A DNA stretch of 64,000 nt from Enchytraeus crypticus. Taxonomy: Eukaryota > Annelida > Clitellata > Enchytraeida > Enchytraeidae. A program made the position numbers and the translations under genes. The notes under the pieces are model-generated. The model had not been told where the DNA came from, ran no database searches, and worked only from the letters and a program-made list of their open reading frames with translations. Shown here one piece after another: positions 46,091 through 59,301 of this stretch (positions within the stretch are counted from its first letter, which is position 1; the number at the start of each line of letters is the position of its first letter). The DNA is taken from positions 160,001-224,000 of the forward strand of contig CAJHZI010000418.1 of NCBI GenBank assembly GCA_905160935.1, given 5' to 3'.

Positions 46091-49000
46091 AAGAGAAGAG
46101 AGAGAAATATGTTTATTAGATCGAAACATAGCACATACCACACTAAATGAAAATAATGACACGCAAATAGTTAAAAATTGGATAGAAAGAAAAATAAAAA
46201 ATATCATCAATCAAACAGATTAAGTAGAGATAGAAACACTAGGCCATCAAAGAGAACGAGAAGCGTTCTATCTAATTGAACACCTATTTATCCAGAGTTA
46301 TTAGAAGAACAGAATCATACAATAAATATCAATTATATTATTATTTATACTATTAAATATTATATTAATTAATAATTTTACGAAACGCCAATCTCTTCTG
46401 GTTAAGGCATAAAATGGGTTAAGGTGATTCGTCATTTCCTGAACCAGTATAGTAGAGTTAAGATAAACAAGTAGAATGGTGATATGTAAATCTAGGAGGT
46501 CCATGTTGCTTTGTTTTGTTGGAATTGTTAGGCATTTATAACATAATTTATTATAAATAAAACACTGGATTTCTGCTGCTATTTGCAGTGATATAAGCTT
46601 ATATTAGTGAATATTAGTGAGAGATAGGAGAATTTCGTAGAAAATTATGTCATGCATTAAATAGGGTTATCCGTAAATATTACTAAATATAAATATCTGG
46701 TGAATTAGTAGGTTAATGTCAAATGCTGTAAATCACAGATAATTAGCGTAGTTTGATGCATTTTGGATTAGGACTTGACTATACTGGTAGGTATTCCAAC
46801 TTTATAAATTCTCTGTAGTCAGTTTAAAAATATGAAATGCATTCGGTAAATCTGGGTTTCTATATTTGACGACATTATAGAATTGGCATCTCATATGTAT
46901 AACCACTGTCCCATATTGCTTCAGTTGGCCTTATGTCGCGCATGTTATTTTGCACAATCGAAAAACTATATAATTGTGAATTTTTCGTCTATATTAGGCG
47001 GGTGGACTAATTGACAGAAATATAGTAAATGCAGAAAACCACTAAATAAATTGTTAGAAATGACAGATATGTAAAGAGTCAATTACAATGTTACTGTTAT
47101 TCCTGTTAATATGAAAATTCAGAAAGAAGCTAAATGTATGGAATTTTTCTAAATTTTTATCGAATAGCTTTTCCACTAAATTGCACTGCTATTCAGTGAT
47201 TTTGAGTGAAACTCAATTCAATGTATAGTTTGTCTCGTCTATATAGTTTTGCCTTAGCAGTGCTCAATGTTATTGTGGATTATAGCAGCACTCTTATCAA
47301 TTTTTTGTTATCATTCATCTATATTAGTTCATCTTTTGACTAAGTTGTATCGATTATAGTATTTTACAATTGAACATGATTCTAGCCAAAAATGAGTAAG
47401 GCCCCCTACATTGTAAATTAATATTGTTTAGATAGTTTTAATTGTGCCTTTATATTTCTCATTGCCATATTGAATGAGAAGTTAATACAGTTGTTACTTA
47501 TTGAACTTATTTTTGGGATTATAATTACTTTCAAGTAAGCCTTTATTAATGTTGCATTGGCTCAGTGTGTCGTGGGTGCGTCAATTTACTCTTGATATTT
47601 TAAGCGACCAATTCTGAGAGGGATTGGAACTCATGTTGGAATGATTTCATTTTGGACTGATAAAAATGTCTGACCTTAAAATTCGTCACTATTAACTAGA
47701 TAGTGGATTAAAACTGCCTAATAGTTTAAACATGTGTGTCAGGGAAAGTACCAATGAAGATACTATCAGCCTAGACATATCAGGAAGATGAAAATATATG
47801 AGAATATTAACAAAGTCCTGGACCAGGTTCAAATCTCAGATAAGTCAGACAAATGGCGGGAGAGCTAATAAAACATTCAGTGTCTCATCTATTTAAATAC
47901 CTACACTAGGAAGTATTCAGACAAACTACAGGAGTTACTAATTAATTAAAGGAATATCAATTCCTTAATGTTTTATTATGAATAAAACAAAATATACAAT
48001 GTGCCAGAAACTATAACAAATTAAACGACGTGAATGAATAAATAATTTACAGTCAAATTAATAATAATTAATAATAATAATTTAAATAAATAAATAAACA
48101 ATAACGAAGATGTACATAAATTACTATATCGCCTTTTAAATAGCACGGGGCGAAATACTGTTGTCAAAGCAAAATATGAATAAACAATACTTCCACACTA
48201 GGACATATGTTGTCTATGCTTAATATATGTGTTATGTTATGCACCAGTGTATCATAATATAGAAAACTTCACCACAGTGGAATTCCCCTAGTAACCGGTC
48301 TTTAATCTATTCCTCCACACAATGAGTCGTCACTCATGGACTTAACTAAAGGATTTGCTGTCTGTTTCTAAATCCCAAGGATTTAATTAATTACTCACAC
48401 TAGTTCTGTTTAACCTTACCCAGGCTATTTATTGCCTCTATGTCTTGAAACGGTTTAGCCGTTTTTTATACCTTGTAAACAAGAACCTCTAGAAAACGAT
48501 ATTAGCCACACCTGGTAATTTCACTAACGCCTCACGTACCCTCTCTTTTTTTAATTCCTGGTACTAAGCCACACATAAATTTACAATAGAGTCTACCCCA
48601 GTCAAGGGTGTTAGCTCTAACCCTCTCTCAATAGGGTTCAAAATATCACTTCAGCTACTCCACAACACAAACAGACTTCACCACTGGCAAATAAATTGTC
48701 ACCAACACTAATGAGACTAAAAGGAAGAAATTACCACTGGGTGCTTTTCTCTGATACACAATTAGGCAAACATACCACACATACTTACATATTCAAAAAT
48801 ATGGCTTAACACAGACAAAAGACTCCTAGCGCCTTCCTACGCTCGGTCATTATTATATAAAATTCAGTTACTTCTTTAATAAAGTTAACGCTTAATGAAA
48901 AGTCAAAATAATAGAAACAAAAGTTTTAAAACTTAAAAAATTTCTAAGTTACATGTTATCTTCATAAAAGCCGAGAGTGGAAGTGTCTAAAATCCAAACA

Positions 49001-49889
49001 GGGCTGCGTATCACCTGGGGTATCAGGGCTAATAACAATTACAAGTAGTGACACTGAAGAATACCACTAAAGGTATCCAGTTATACGAGTAAACAAACTC
49101 CCACAATAATACAGTCTATATTACACTGCTAGCAAAATATAATCACAGTGCTACCAAGAGACATAAATGCCCTGTAGCTTTGAAATATAAGCAAAACATC
49201 CATAATAATATCAAGCAGCTATCAATCCACGCCTGACAATGTGGAATTACAAGAGGCAGATTTCATGCGAATGTTGTCTTTACTAAATTGAGTAGTTATC
49301 CTAAAGTTATGTGTATGAAGAATTCAGAAAGAGTGGGAAGAATGTAACTCTCTCTTAAGATGTTCTTGCTTTATATATGTCAACTGACAATCTGAAGATT
49401 TTCAGTTGTGAAAAGGTAATTGATCCAATTTTAAAATTCCTTTCTTTGAATTAATTTACACATTAAAAAACTGGCCGACCATTGAGGATTTAACTTCTCT
49501 AAGTTCCTTATTGGACTAGTAAGTGCATTCTCTGCCAATGTTCCAACGGCGTCCAGAAATTAGTGTATTGAGTTAGAAGGGCGTAAATGTATATTCTAAC
49601 TTACAATTTATATTTTGTGAAAATATTACAAAACAATGACTAAGTCTCTTGAAATCAAATGAATCTTAATTCGAACGTAAATTATACTTCAGGTAATATT
49701 TATTCATCAAGTGTGTGAACCACTGATTTTATTTGAATAAAATAATTATGAAAATGTAATAGAAAATGATTGGAACCTTATTATTAAAATCTAATGTCAT
49801 TAATAGACCGGTTAATTCGAAAACTTCTTTGCTTGCTTTTGTTCTGCTGAAATTCTGCTTCCTATTCTTGAATCTCAGCTACTTGAGCT
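46091..49889. other. No gene recognised
   Basis: AT-rich intergenic sequence with an AAT-rich stretch at 48050-48095 and a possible SINE2 body at 47560-47765. No open frame of note. Confidence 0.5.
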
Positions 49890-50580
49890 TCTTTACTGAT
49901 CTTCACTTCTGATCTTCTCTCTTCATCATCACTTATGATCTTCAATCCAGATAGTTTTCCTTGTCTTCTCCGTGATCTTCACCCTGATCTTACTTCTGCT
50001 CTTCAGCCAGATCTTACTCCTTATCTTCACCCTGATCTTACTTCTGATCTTCAGCCAGATCTTACTCCTGATCTTCACCCGGATCTTACTCCTGATCTTC
50101 TCTCATTATTTTACTCCTGATCTTCTCTCATTATCTTACTCCTGATCTTCTCTCATTAACCTACTCCTGATCTTCACCCTGATCTTACTCCTGATCTTCT
50201 CTCATTATCCTACTCCTGATCTTCACCCTGATCTTACTCCTGATCTTCTCTCATTATCTTTCTCCTGATCTTACTCCTGGTCTTCTCTCATTATCCTACT
50301 CCTGATCTTCTCTCATTATCCTACTCCTGATCTTTTCTCATGATCTTACTCCTGATCTTCTCTCATGATCTTACTCCTAATCTTTGCTCACAATCTTACT
50401 CCTGATCTTTGCTCTTGATCGTACTCCTGATCTTCTCTCATGATCTTACTTCTGATCTTCTCTCATGATCTTACTCCTGATCTTTGCTCTTGATCTTACT
50501 CCTGATCTTTGCTCTTGATCTTCTCTCCAGAGCTTCTCTCCAGAGCTTCTCTCCAGAGCTTCTCTCATGATCTTCACTCC
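49890..50580. repeat. GATCTTACTCCT minisatellite
   Basis: About 690 bp of short degenerate units (12-13 bp, often paired to about 25 bp), such as GATCTTACTCCT and GATCTTCTCTCATT. The frame 49935-50120 gives [12 protein letters not shown] repeats by chance of the repeat; I do not call it a gene. Confidence 0.8.
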
Positions 50581-51277
50581 TGACGTTCGTTGTTTTTCAC
50601 AATCTGTGACTAAATATTTTTCTATATCTTGGCTAATGAACGATTTGGCAGCATGCTTATATGATAAGCAAGTGATAGCTGATTTAAAACATGACCTGGC
50701 TGTGTCTGAATTTACGCTTATGTCAGAGAATGAGACTTAGACTTATACATAAATATTTTAATTTAAGGGCTGTGGGTGATTTTAGCTTATTTCTTTAACA
50801 CTGGATAAAATAAGTTAAAGTTTCTGACTGTTTCCAGACTGAAAGAATAAATAAATGAATGAATAAGGGTTAATAAATTTTAACCACCTTGTATTGGTCA
50901 ATGATTTGCTGTTTAACTTTTACTGTAATGAAGCCCAATTTGTTGAATTACTGAGGGAATTTGAAAAGGTCAGGTCGCTTGGAATATAAATTCATTAGCT
51001 AAAACAATATATGAAGCAGTTTTGGCATGGTTTGCATTGCCGTCTGACTTTATGGGCAGACTGCAGCATTGACCTGATAATCATTACACCAGTGTGATAT
51101 ATCATCCTCAATCCCACGAGAGATTAATTTGATTTGATTGCCTGAAGCTTATAACTAACTACACTGTTTATAATATGGCTCAGGCTGTGTTTGATTTTAC
51201 TGTGCTGCATAGTTAATAGAGCAATTGATAATGTGTGTGATGAAATTCAACATTGTTGAAACAGTTCAACGAGCATG

Positions 51278-51279
<2 letters not shown>

Positions 51280-51361
<82 letters not shown>

Positions 51362-51403
51362 TATATATATATATATATATATAAATTATATATATATATA
51401 TAA
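51280..51403. repeat. (AC)n(AT)n compound microsatellite
   Basis: AC run changing to AT with AAATTATATAT interruptions. Confidence 0.9.
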
Positions 51404-51404
51404 T

Positions 51405-51770
51405 TTCTTCTTCAGTGCACTGTGAAGTGGCAGGTTCAAGGTACATATTCATACTGAAAGTGTGTTTTCTCGCTCCATAAGAGCACTACTTAGATCAACA
51501 AGTTAATCCCTTCACTAAGTCTATGCCTTATCCTTATGTCGCCTATAGCTTGGGAAAAATATGGCTTCTGAGGTGGTTTCCCATTGCCTTCCTCAGTTAG
51601 GTGGATTAATTACCTTTTAATCCTGGGGGAAATATTTCATGGTGAGGTGGGACCCCTCTTGCCATCCTCAGCTCTTGTCTTTAGTCGCCTCATACGTACA
51701 CGAGGCAGATCGTTTACGGTTGCCCTATTCCGCAGTGGTCCAGCCACACCCGAACACAACACGGGGACAT
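51405..51770 (-). mobile_element. R1 SINE-like repeat, best full copy
   Basis: CAGTGCACTGTGAAGTGGCA, GATCAACAAGTTAATCCCTT, CTGAGGTGGTTTCCCATTGC, GGTGGGACCCCTCTTGCCAT and CACAACACGGGGAC. It sits between an (AC)n(AT)n tract and a large palindrome. Confidence 0.72.
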
Positions 51771-52672
51771 ATAATGTATACTTTATATAATATACCTTTA
51801 TGCTATAAAGTATATGTTATATACACTGTGTTTTTTATAACTGATGCCCCAAATTGTTTTAAAAATAAAGTCGTAAGAAGTTGACCGATGTTCTTGAAAT
51901 TTGCAGCATTTGACCAGCTGCCAATTCTACGAGACATAGATGAATTTCGTTTGAATATCTTTAATATCGTGAAAGTTATAGTTTCGCGAATATGAGTGGG
52001 GTCAGATAAGAAATTTCCAATACAGGATTACGGGGGTGTTACATTTAGCGTAGACTATCTCTATAAAAATACAAGTTAACACCCAATATAAAATTTCTGC
52101 TAATGCCATTTTGAAGAGCAATCGTTTTTTTCAATTCGACGTAAAATACGTGCTGATATGTTCTTAATTGACAAAGTTATTGAACTTTTTATGCATGCAT
52201 TGCATGAAGAGAATAAACGAATAAGAGGACGCCGCTGCAGTGGCTGCGGTGATAGCAGTTGTACCCAGACATGCAATGCATGCATTCAAATTTCAATAAC
52301 TTTGTCAATTAAGAACACATCAGCACGTATTTTACGTTGTAACGTGTTCGCTATTATTTTTACGGAGATAATTTTACGCTGCATGTAACACGCCCGTAAT
52401 CCTGTATTGGAAATTTCTTATCTGACCCCACTGCTATTCTCAAAACTATAACTTTCACGTTATTAAAGATATTCAAACGAAATGTATCTCTGTTTTGTAG
52501 AATTGACAGCTGGCCAAGTACTGTAAATTTCAAGAACATCGGTCATCTTCGTACGACTTTATTGTTAAAACAATTTGGGGTATGAGTTATAAAAAACACA
52601 GTGTATAAGCCATACATATAATATGCACTTTATATTTTATACCTTAATGTTATAAGTATAATGTATACTTGT
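51770..52672. repeat. Large imperfect palindrome
   Basis: The left arm 51770-52206 and right arm 52270-52672 are reverse complements with moderate divergence. The 63-bp centre contains GGACGCCGCTGCAGTGGCTG. Paired words include CACTGTGTTTTTTATAACT, CCAATACAGGATTACGGG, TTAATTGACAAAGTTATTGA and TGCATTGCATG. It could be a foldback element or an inverted insertion pair. Confidence 0.8.
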
Positions 52673-53109
52673 GAACCAGTAGGTGTTCGAGACCTAATGC
52701 TATTGGCCAGCAATCATGTATATAGAAGTATGATGGGTCACTCGTGCCCACGGTATGTCTATAATGTGCTGTATGTATCGTAACGTTGTGGTCAGTTGGA
52801 AGCCCAGGCCTGTGGTGTGAAGGACTGGTTATGCTTGACAGGAGTAGACTAAGAACACGAGCAGCCTGAAGCCTTTTCTTTCTCTTCTTCTAAGAACTCA
52901 CACTCGTCATTGAATTGCTTAGAGTAGTTATCACTGGGTCTGTCTATGCTAACGTTGATTGTATCTTTACCACTGTTATGTTCAGATTATTATGTAACTG
53001 TTATGTTGCCTTCGGGAATATTCCGGGAACGTTGTCCATGTTATTTATTTTATGAATATTTTGCGATGTTAAATTAATATTGTTAGTTTCCTATACTATC
53101 TATCTCTCT

Positions 53110-53335
53110 CTTTAGGCCCTCCTTACGAACTCCATTAATAGCATTCCATAGAGCAACAAGTCAATCTCTTCACAATGCTATGCCTTATCCATAACTTATG
53201 TAGCCTATAGCTTTGGAAAAATATGGCTTCTGAGGTGGTTTTCCGTTGTCTCCCTCAGTCCATGCTCAGTCTTCTTTTACGACGCGCGAGTTAAAGGTTG
53301 TTCCATTCCTCATTGTGTTCTGGACACAACACGGG
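53110..53335 (-). mobile_element. R1 SINE-like repeat, partial copy
   Basis: AGAGCAACAAGTCAATCTCT, TTCTGAGGTGGTTTTCCGTT and GGACACAACACGGGAA, with an internal deletion. Confidence 0.6.
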
Positions 53336-53679
53336 AATTTGCTATTCTATTGTTTATATTGTCTCTTACGTTAAGGCTAGAATTGTGTAACTTTTCTGCA
53401 AAACTCATACACCACTCCTAAACTGTCGTCATCATTCATGTTAGTGGAAACTTTACAGCTTTTACTCTACATAGTACTTAGTGGTTGAGTATTGAGGAGC
53501 ACTGAGTGGAACTGAACTAGTACTAGGATTGGATGATGATGATGATGATGTGATGATGTTTCTTGTAGTTACTGGCAGCACGTGTAAGACGTGAGAGTGC
53601 TTGTGGAGCACTAATGAGTCAGCCTGAGTGCTCTGATCTGTGGAGAAAAAGAGAATGTGCCTGCTGCATAACTACTGTG

Positions 53680-53990
53680 AGAGAGAGAGAGAGATAAAGA
53701 GAGAGAGAGGGAGAGAGAGAGGGATAGAGATAGAGAGAGTGAGGAGATAGGGAGTGAGAGAGAGGGGATAAAGAGAGAGAGAGAGAGAGGAGATAGGGAG
53801 TGAGAGAGGGGGGATAAAGAGAGAGAGAGAGAGAGAGAGAGATAGGGAGTGAGAGAGTGAGGAGATAGGGAGTGAGAGAGGGGAGGGATAAAGAGAGAGA
53901 GGGATAAAGAGAGGAGACTGAGAGAGCAAGACTGAGAGATAGAGAGAGGGGGGGGGGGAGAGACAGAGAGAGAGAGAGAAATAGAGGGAT
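53680..53990. repeat. Purine-rich (GA)n block
   Basis: About 310 bp of almost pure purine with irregular GAGAGATAGGGAGTGAGAG and GGGATAAAGAGAGA units and a G run at 53949. Confidence 0.9.
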
Positions 53991-54639
53991 CGAGATAGAT
54001 TGAATATGCTTATAGACAGAAATAGACTCCTATAAATTTGCAGTGCAAGTTTTAAATTTGAATAATATGTAACTCTTAGTTCTGAATTAAGTCAATTGAT
54101 ATCATGCACCGTGTAAATTAATTTGGAATTCATCGTAACAGTGTTTGATTGACTCTGATATTATATATTGGATTATTGTAAGGTAAAACTTTAGTTTAAA
54201 ATTGACTTAATTATATGAAAATTTCATCCATTTGGTGGGTCTCAGACTACCTCAGCAGGTAAAAAACAGCATTTGGCCATTAATTCCCAATTTATTACAT
54301 CGGCAACGGTTTTATGATCTTTGGAATCATTTAGATGACTGCATTGAATGCTATTTCAGCTGTTATATAAACAAATCTCAGTTTATGTATTCAATATAGA
54401 AATTTATCTATTGTAATGATATTCAGAGAAAAAAAACAACAAGTTCAGTAGTTCCTCTGTAATTATTGAATTAGTTGCAAGTTGTAATCTCTTTACGGAT
54501 AATTATAATTATAATTGAACGCCATCTTATCTTCATATAGTTATTGATAAGTATTGTGAGAACATTCCATGCACTTTTACGAGGTGAATTGTTCTGGGAT
54601 AGAATAGGTATAAATAAAATAAATTATCATAAGATATAG

Positions 54640-54880
54640 GAAAAAGAACTGGCTGGGTCATATCCTGAGAGGAAATGGTTTACTAATTTTAAGAAGTAAC
54701 TAAAGGAAGAATGGAAGGACAGAAGGTTAGAGGAAGACGGAGACTTGGTATGCTGGATGATTTGATAATTTACTCGTATATTAATATGAAGAGAAAAGCA
54801 GAGGATAGAAATATGTGGAGGAGTTATATGCCGTGGACTTGGCAATAGTCAGTGCACTGAGAGAATGAGATAGATAGAGA
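54640..54880 (+). mobile_element. RTE-like LINE 3' end fragment
   Basis: Encodes the terminal region (KKNWLGHILRGNGLL, GRRRLGMLDDL, MWRSYMPWTWQ) and the tail GTCAGTGCACTGAGAGA, then (GA)n. A divergent subfamily. Confidence 0.7.
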
Positions 54881-55819
54881 GAGAGAGAGAGAGAGCGAGA
54901 GATATTATTATTCCACTTAGGATAGCCCGGATATAGCTGCAGCTATTTTACACACTCAATCTTGTTATTTGTATATTTGAGTGGCTGATACAATCGGCGC
55001 TGCTCCTCGCATGCGCTGCTCCTGTGCTCTCTGTTGTTCTTTATAGGTACGGCAGCTGATACAACCTCTTACTATACTCAATAGTGCACAGCGGTATTTA
55101 GGTTGCTATAGAGTGATTCACTCTTCTCGTGCTGTACTGGCACCGGCTTGTGGATTCGAGATTGGATGTTCATTCAATGAATGCGTTCTTTGTCATCGCT
55201 GCTCCATTCAGTGCCTTCACTCACTCCAAGATAACACTCAGTGTGCAGGCTTGGAAGATATTCCAGCAGCTATATAAAACATCTTGTCTGAGCTTTTTTG
55301 GTACTTTTTGCGTGTTGAGAGTGACTTCTTTTTAGAATTTTCTAAAATTATAGATAATTATTAGCCCTTTGAACGAAAACATGAAATAGGCCCCTTGTTT
55401 AAATTAGTACCAGATCCATTCCATCAAACGACGTCACCTGTATAAAGCAGTTACATTTGTCAATGTTCAACAAAATTGTAATAATTAAAAAACTATTTTG
55501 GGCTTCCAGTAGTCGACTGATAGATTTATGTTAAGGGAAGCCTTGACCACGAGCTTGCTCGAGTTGTAATCGCCTTTTAGCTGCTAAAGTGCCTTAAGAA
55601 GTAGCGACTTCTGAGTCAATTATAGACTTTGAATGACCTCTGCCTCAACCAATCACTCCGGTGAAGTGCAGGGGTCGTCTAAGCCTGAGGGGTTGTAGGA
55701 TCGTTAGCAGGTCAATTCTTTAAGAATTTAGGAAGAGAGAGAGAGAGAGAGGGTGAGAGAGAGAAAGAGATATGCTTTATGCATTTTGACAGGGTGATCA
55801 ACGTTTTATGGTATATGTG

Positions 55820-55825
<6 letters not shown>

Positions 55826-55883
<58 letters not shown>
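55826..55883. repeat. (AT)n microsatellite
   Basis: Preceded by a (GA)n tract at 55736-55770. Confidence 0.9.
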
Positions 55884-55887
<4 letters not shown>

Positions 55888-56804
55888 GTGTGCGTGTACG
55901 TGTATAGAGTTATAGGCTGACCTGGTTTTGAATCCCTCATTTTTTCTTTTTAGGCGCTTAATTAAGGCTGTGATGATATCACTGATCACTGGACAAGTGA
56001 ACCACCGGACTATACGTCACAGGCAAGCAATTACAATAGGTCCTGGAGCTCACTTAAAATACCTTTTCTTTATGCTCTAAATTAATATTAATATTTACAC
56101 AAACGCTCTACCGGATCTCCGTTGGTTGTCGTGAGGCTTTTGTGTAATATAAACACTGATGTAAGTTTAGCCTCATAGGCTGTCATTGCTTATCAATAGC
56201 AATTTATCGGCGGGTATTTCATTATGGATCAATTACAATTCACAGGCAGCGGTGTTTCTTTACATATACATTACAATTAAATGCCGATAATATACTCTAC
56301 CGTGATGAAAAACCTTCATGGGTTTTGCCGAAATGAGTGGGTAATATAGGATTAATGCAAGCCTGGATAATAGAGATCGTCCAGTTTAAGTTACAGGAAC
56401 TATGAGGCGTGCTTTCAGAGGGAAGACTGATTAATTCTACTGACTTGCTTTATCTTTAGCACGACATTAAAGTTATATGTATCAATCAATCTATCAATAA
56501 GAATTTGACATCTGGTTCCTCGCTATAAGGCAATGTCACGGACGTCATATGTAGTGGTATAGATTTAATCCATTGATGTCCTCATCAGTATAGTTAGAAT
56601 TACCAAATTTGAAGCACTGTTGACTGCCTAGCAATTGGCCATGAATTCAGATTTCAGACGGAACCGTCTCTGGCAAAGATCTTTTAGTACTTAACAAAGA
56701 GCTAAAGTTAGTAGAGTCTCGTTTAAGTCTCTAAGCTATTGATGTTGTTTAAAGATAACAAGTTCGTTTTCTCTACTGGGCTAAGTTATACTAGGAAAGT
56801 CAGA

Positions 56805-57055
56805 ATGGAAAATGAATATGTGCGGATGAATAAGAGCTGGATGTTAAGCTAGAGAGAGATAGACCACAACTGATGTGGAATGCGGTGATTAAAAAGGACT
56901 TGAAAAATTGGGATTTGATTGATGATGTGGTGTGGGACAGAGAGAATTGGAGAAGGTCTTTTCGTATCCCGACCCTAGTTAAACTGGGATTTTAGGGAAT
57001 AAGAAGAAGAAAAGGAAGAAGATGATGATGATGGTGATGATGATGATGATGATGA
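56805..57055 (+). mobile_element. Third LINE group, C-terminal end and tail
   Basis: Encodes LERDRPQLMWNAVIKKDLKN, VVWDRENWRRSFRIPTLVKL and a stop, the usual end of RTE-type LINE proteins, then a purine-rich stretch and (GATGAT)n. Tail-only relatives (TATCCCGACCCTAGTTAAAC, then GGGATTCAAGGG) occur at 645-705, 12370-12450 (reversed), 27060-27150 and 57865-57970. Confidence 0.65.
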
Positions 57056-57864
57056 CTGGTTTCAGTTATTTGTTGTTGTTGGGCGTTGTATTAGAGATGG
57101 GTATTTCTATGTTCAGGAATGAAGTGATGGATGTGCGGTGTACTGAGTCCTGTCTTAGAATTGGTAGAGTTGAGCGAGCGGCTCGGTGTATTTATTAGTT
57201 CTTTGTGGCTCTTCTGATGATCTATGGAGCGTGTATGTTACGTCTATCAGACTAGGTGGGAGAGAGTGCTATGTATTGTACATTAATGCTATATTGTGCC
57301 TTAATGCTGTATATTGTAATATCATATTTTTATATATTTATTATTAAAATATAGTAAAATATATTATTGTAAATTTGACTATAAAATATAATACATTTTA
57401 TGGAATATATTTATAATACATTGTGAAATATAGAACATTTTATAAATTTTAGTTGGCAACATATAACATATCTTACCTATTTCATAGTATAAACGATATA
57501 CATGTATATGCTCATGGACTCTGTTTTAAGATAGACTTTTCTGTTCTATTCAGTACGAATTTTATTTCCAGATTATTTTTATTGCGTTTCTGTCCATATG
57601 ATGGTTATATTGTGGGCGATAAAGGTTTTGATATTGTGTAGAAATAAATTTAAATGGGGCTTTATCAAATGAGTAAATATAATTTGGCAACGCAATGGAA
57701 TGATTGGCAATTATTTGTCGTAAAAATGTATGATCACTATTTTAAATTTAAAATCCGGCTTTTGGATTGTGTGTTATTGGAAATATTGAATTGATAGTTT
57801 AGCTGGTCAAACTGATTGATTGTGTGTTTATTTGTTCCTCAGTCAATAAAAGTTTATTATTATA

Positions 57865-57970
57865 ACTAAGCAATTCGTATCCCGACCCTAGTTAAACTGG
57901 GATTCAAGGGTAGATGATGATGATTATGATGATGATGATAATGATCATGATGATGATGATCATGATTATA
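57865..57970 (+). mobile_element. Third LINE group tail with (GAT)n
   Basis: TATCCCGACCCTAGTTAAAC plus GGGATTCAAGGGTAGATGAT, then a long irregular GAT repeat. Confidence 0.55.
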
Positions 57971-58304
57971 ACTAAGCAATAAACTCTTATTCAGTTCTTT
58001 AGTTCTTGGTCAATATATAGCTAGGGGACGGAATATGGCGTAACAGTTACAAGTATTTGATGTAAGCGGCCTGGAATCAAAGTTCAGGCCATTGGACTGA
58101 TGGATAACCCCTTGGGTCATAGAAGGTTAATCATGTATCCGAGCTTGCTATCAATTGGCTTAATCAATAGCAAAGATATTATTAACCGATTATAAGCCGT
58201 GGAAAGGATTTGCAATATCCTGCCAGAAACATGAAAAGTAGTCTCGAAGATAGGTAATCTACCTCGACACAGCCATAGATATTGGCATTTATTATTATTA
58301 TTTT

Positions 58305-58435
58305 TTTTGTACCTCGGTGTAGAGAACCTGAGGTTTGATAAAAACGATTCAAACAGTACGTGCTGGCTGAATCGCCGCCCGGCTACTTGAGGTCATCTAT
58401 GGGCTTAAAAGAATTGCTGAAGCAGACTGCATTAT
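58305..58435 (-). mobile_element. GDKRETSF element tail, reversed copy
   Basis: GAATCGCCGCCCGGCTACTT and GAATTGCTGAAGCAGACTGC match the right arm at 39355-39420, flanked by ATT-rich tracts. Confidence 0.6.
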
Positions 58436-59261
58436 TATTATCATCATCATCATCATTAAATATAACTCACTGGCAGTATTTCTTTGATGATAAATGTGTT
58501 TGACGGTGTCTCATTTACGTTGGACTTGGTTTATCAATATAATTGAACTCTGCGTTTGTCTGTCTTACATTTAAGTTATAAATATCCTATCCTACTAATG
58601 GCTGAGTTGATAGCATGCTTGCGTTTTTGCCATGGTTTCTAAACCAGGTCGGGTTGCCGCTGATGGTACCTTAGTTATAGAAATAGAGACATTGAATTGT
58701 TATCTACTTGCTTAATTGGTCGAGTGATTGAATACTTTTAAATTAAATAAAAATATAGAATTACTAAGTATGCAGTTACTCATGGGTTTAATTATGCTAA
58801 CGAGTAAATAATGTATACTGATTCATGTGATCTCGTTGTCTTAACTAAATAAATAGAAGCTAGAAATTAGTTAAGCGGCCGTGATGCTTGTAAAATGATA
58901 TCATTGTAATACCAGCGTTGTATTGATACAATTTTAAGGCAGCCAGGAGAAGAGTGTTTCTGACTCACTAGGTTAGCACTAGGATCTGGTTAGATAACAT
59001 TGTAATTTTGTATGTACACAGGATGTATTGAGCGCTCGTCTCTGGTTAGGTAACCTTGTAATTCTAATGTACTCTGGATGTGTAAAGAAAATAGAAGAGC
59101 TGAACTTAATTGATGATAGTACAGATCGTTTTGTTCTTTAGGCCATTGTCTTTGCTGCTTGCTTTTAAAATTACAAATTGGAAAACATGTTTTTTCTAAT
59201 GATTTGTACATGTAGGGTATGTAACTCTTTCCTTTATTAATGGAAAGAGCAGCAGCTTTAA

Positions 59262-59264
<3 letters not shown>

Positions 59265-59301
<37 letters not shown>
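59265..59301. repeat. (CT)n microsatellite
   Basis: Pure TC run. Confidence 0.9.

Noticed and set aside
49935..50120. [12 protein letters not shown] repeat protein
   Set aside because: Follows the minisatellite units and stops after 61 codons; no signal or domain.
52158..52388. Cys-rich 76-codon frame (RRCSGCGDSSCTQTCNAC) as another defence peptide
   Set aside because: It spans the palindrome centre, has no signal peptide or propeptide, and its spacing does not fit macins.
53672..53929. Ser/Leu/Pro-rich 85-codon frame
   Set aside because: Translation of a GA-rich simple repeat.
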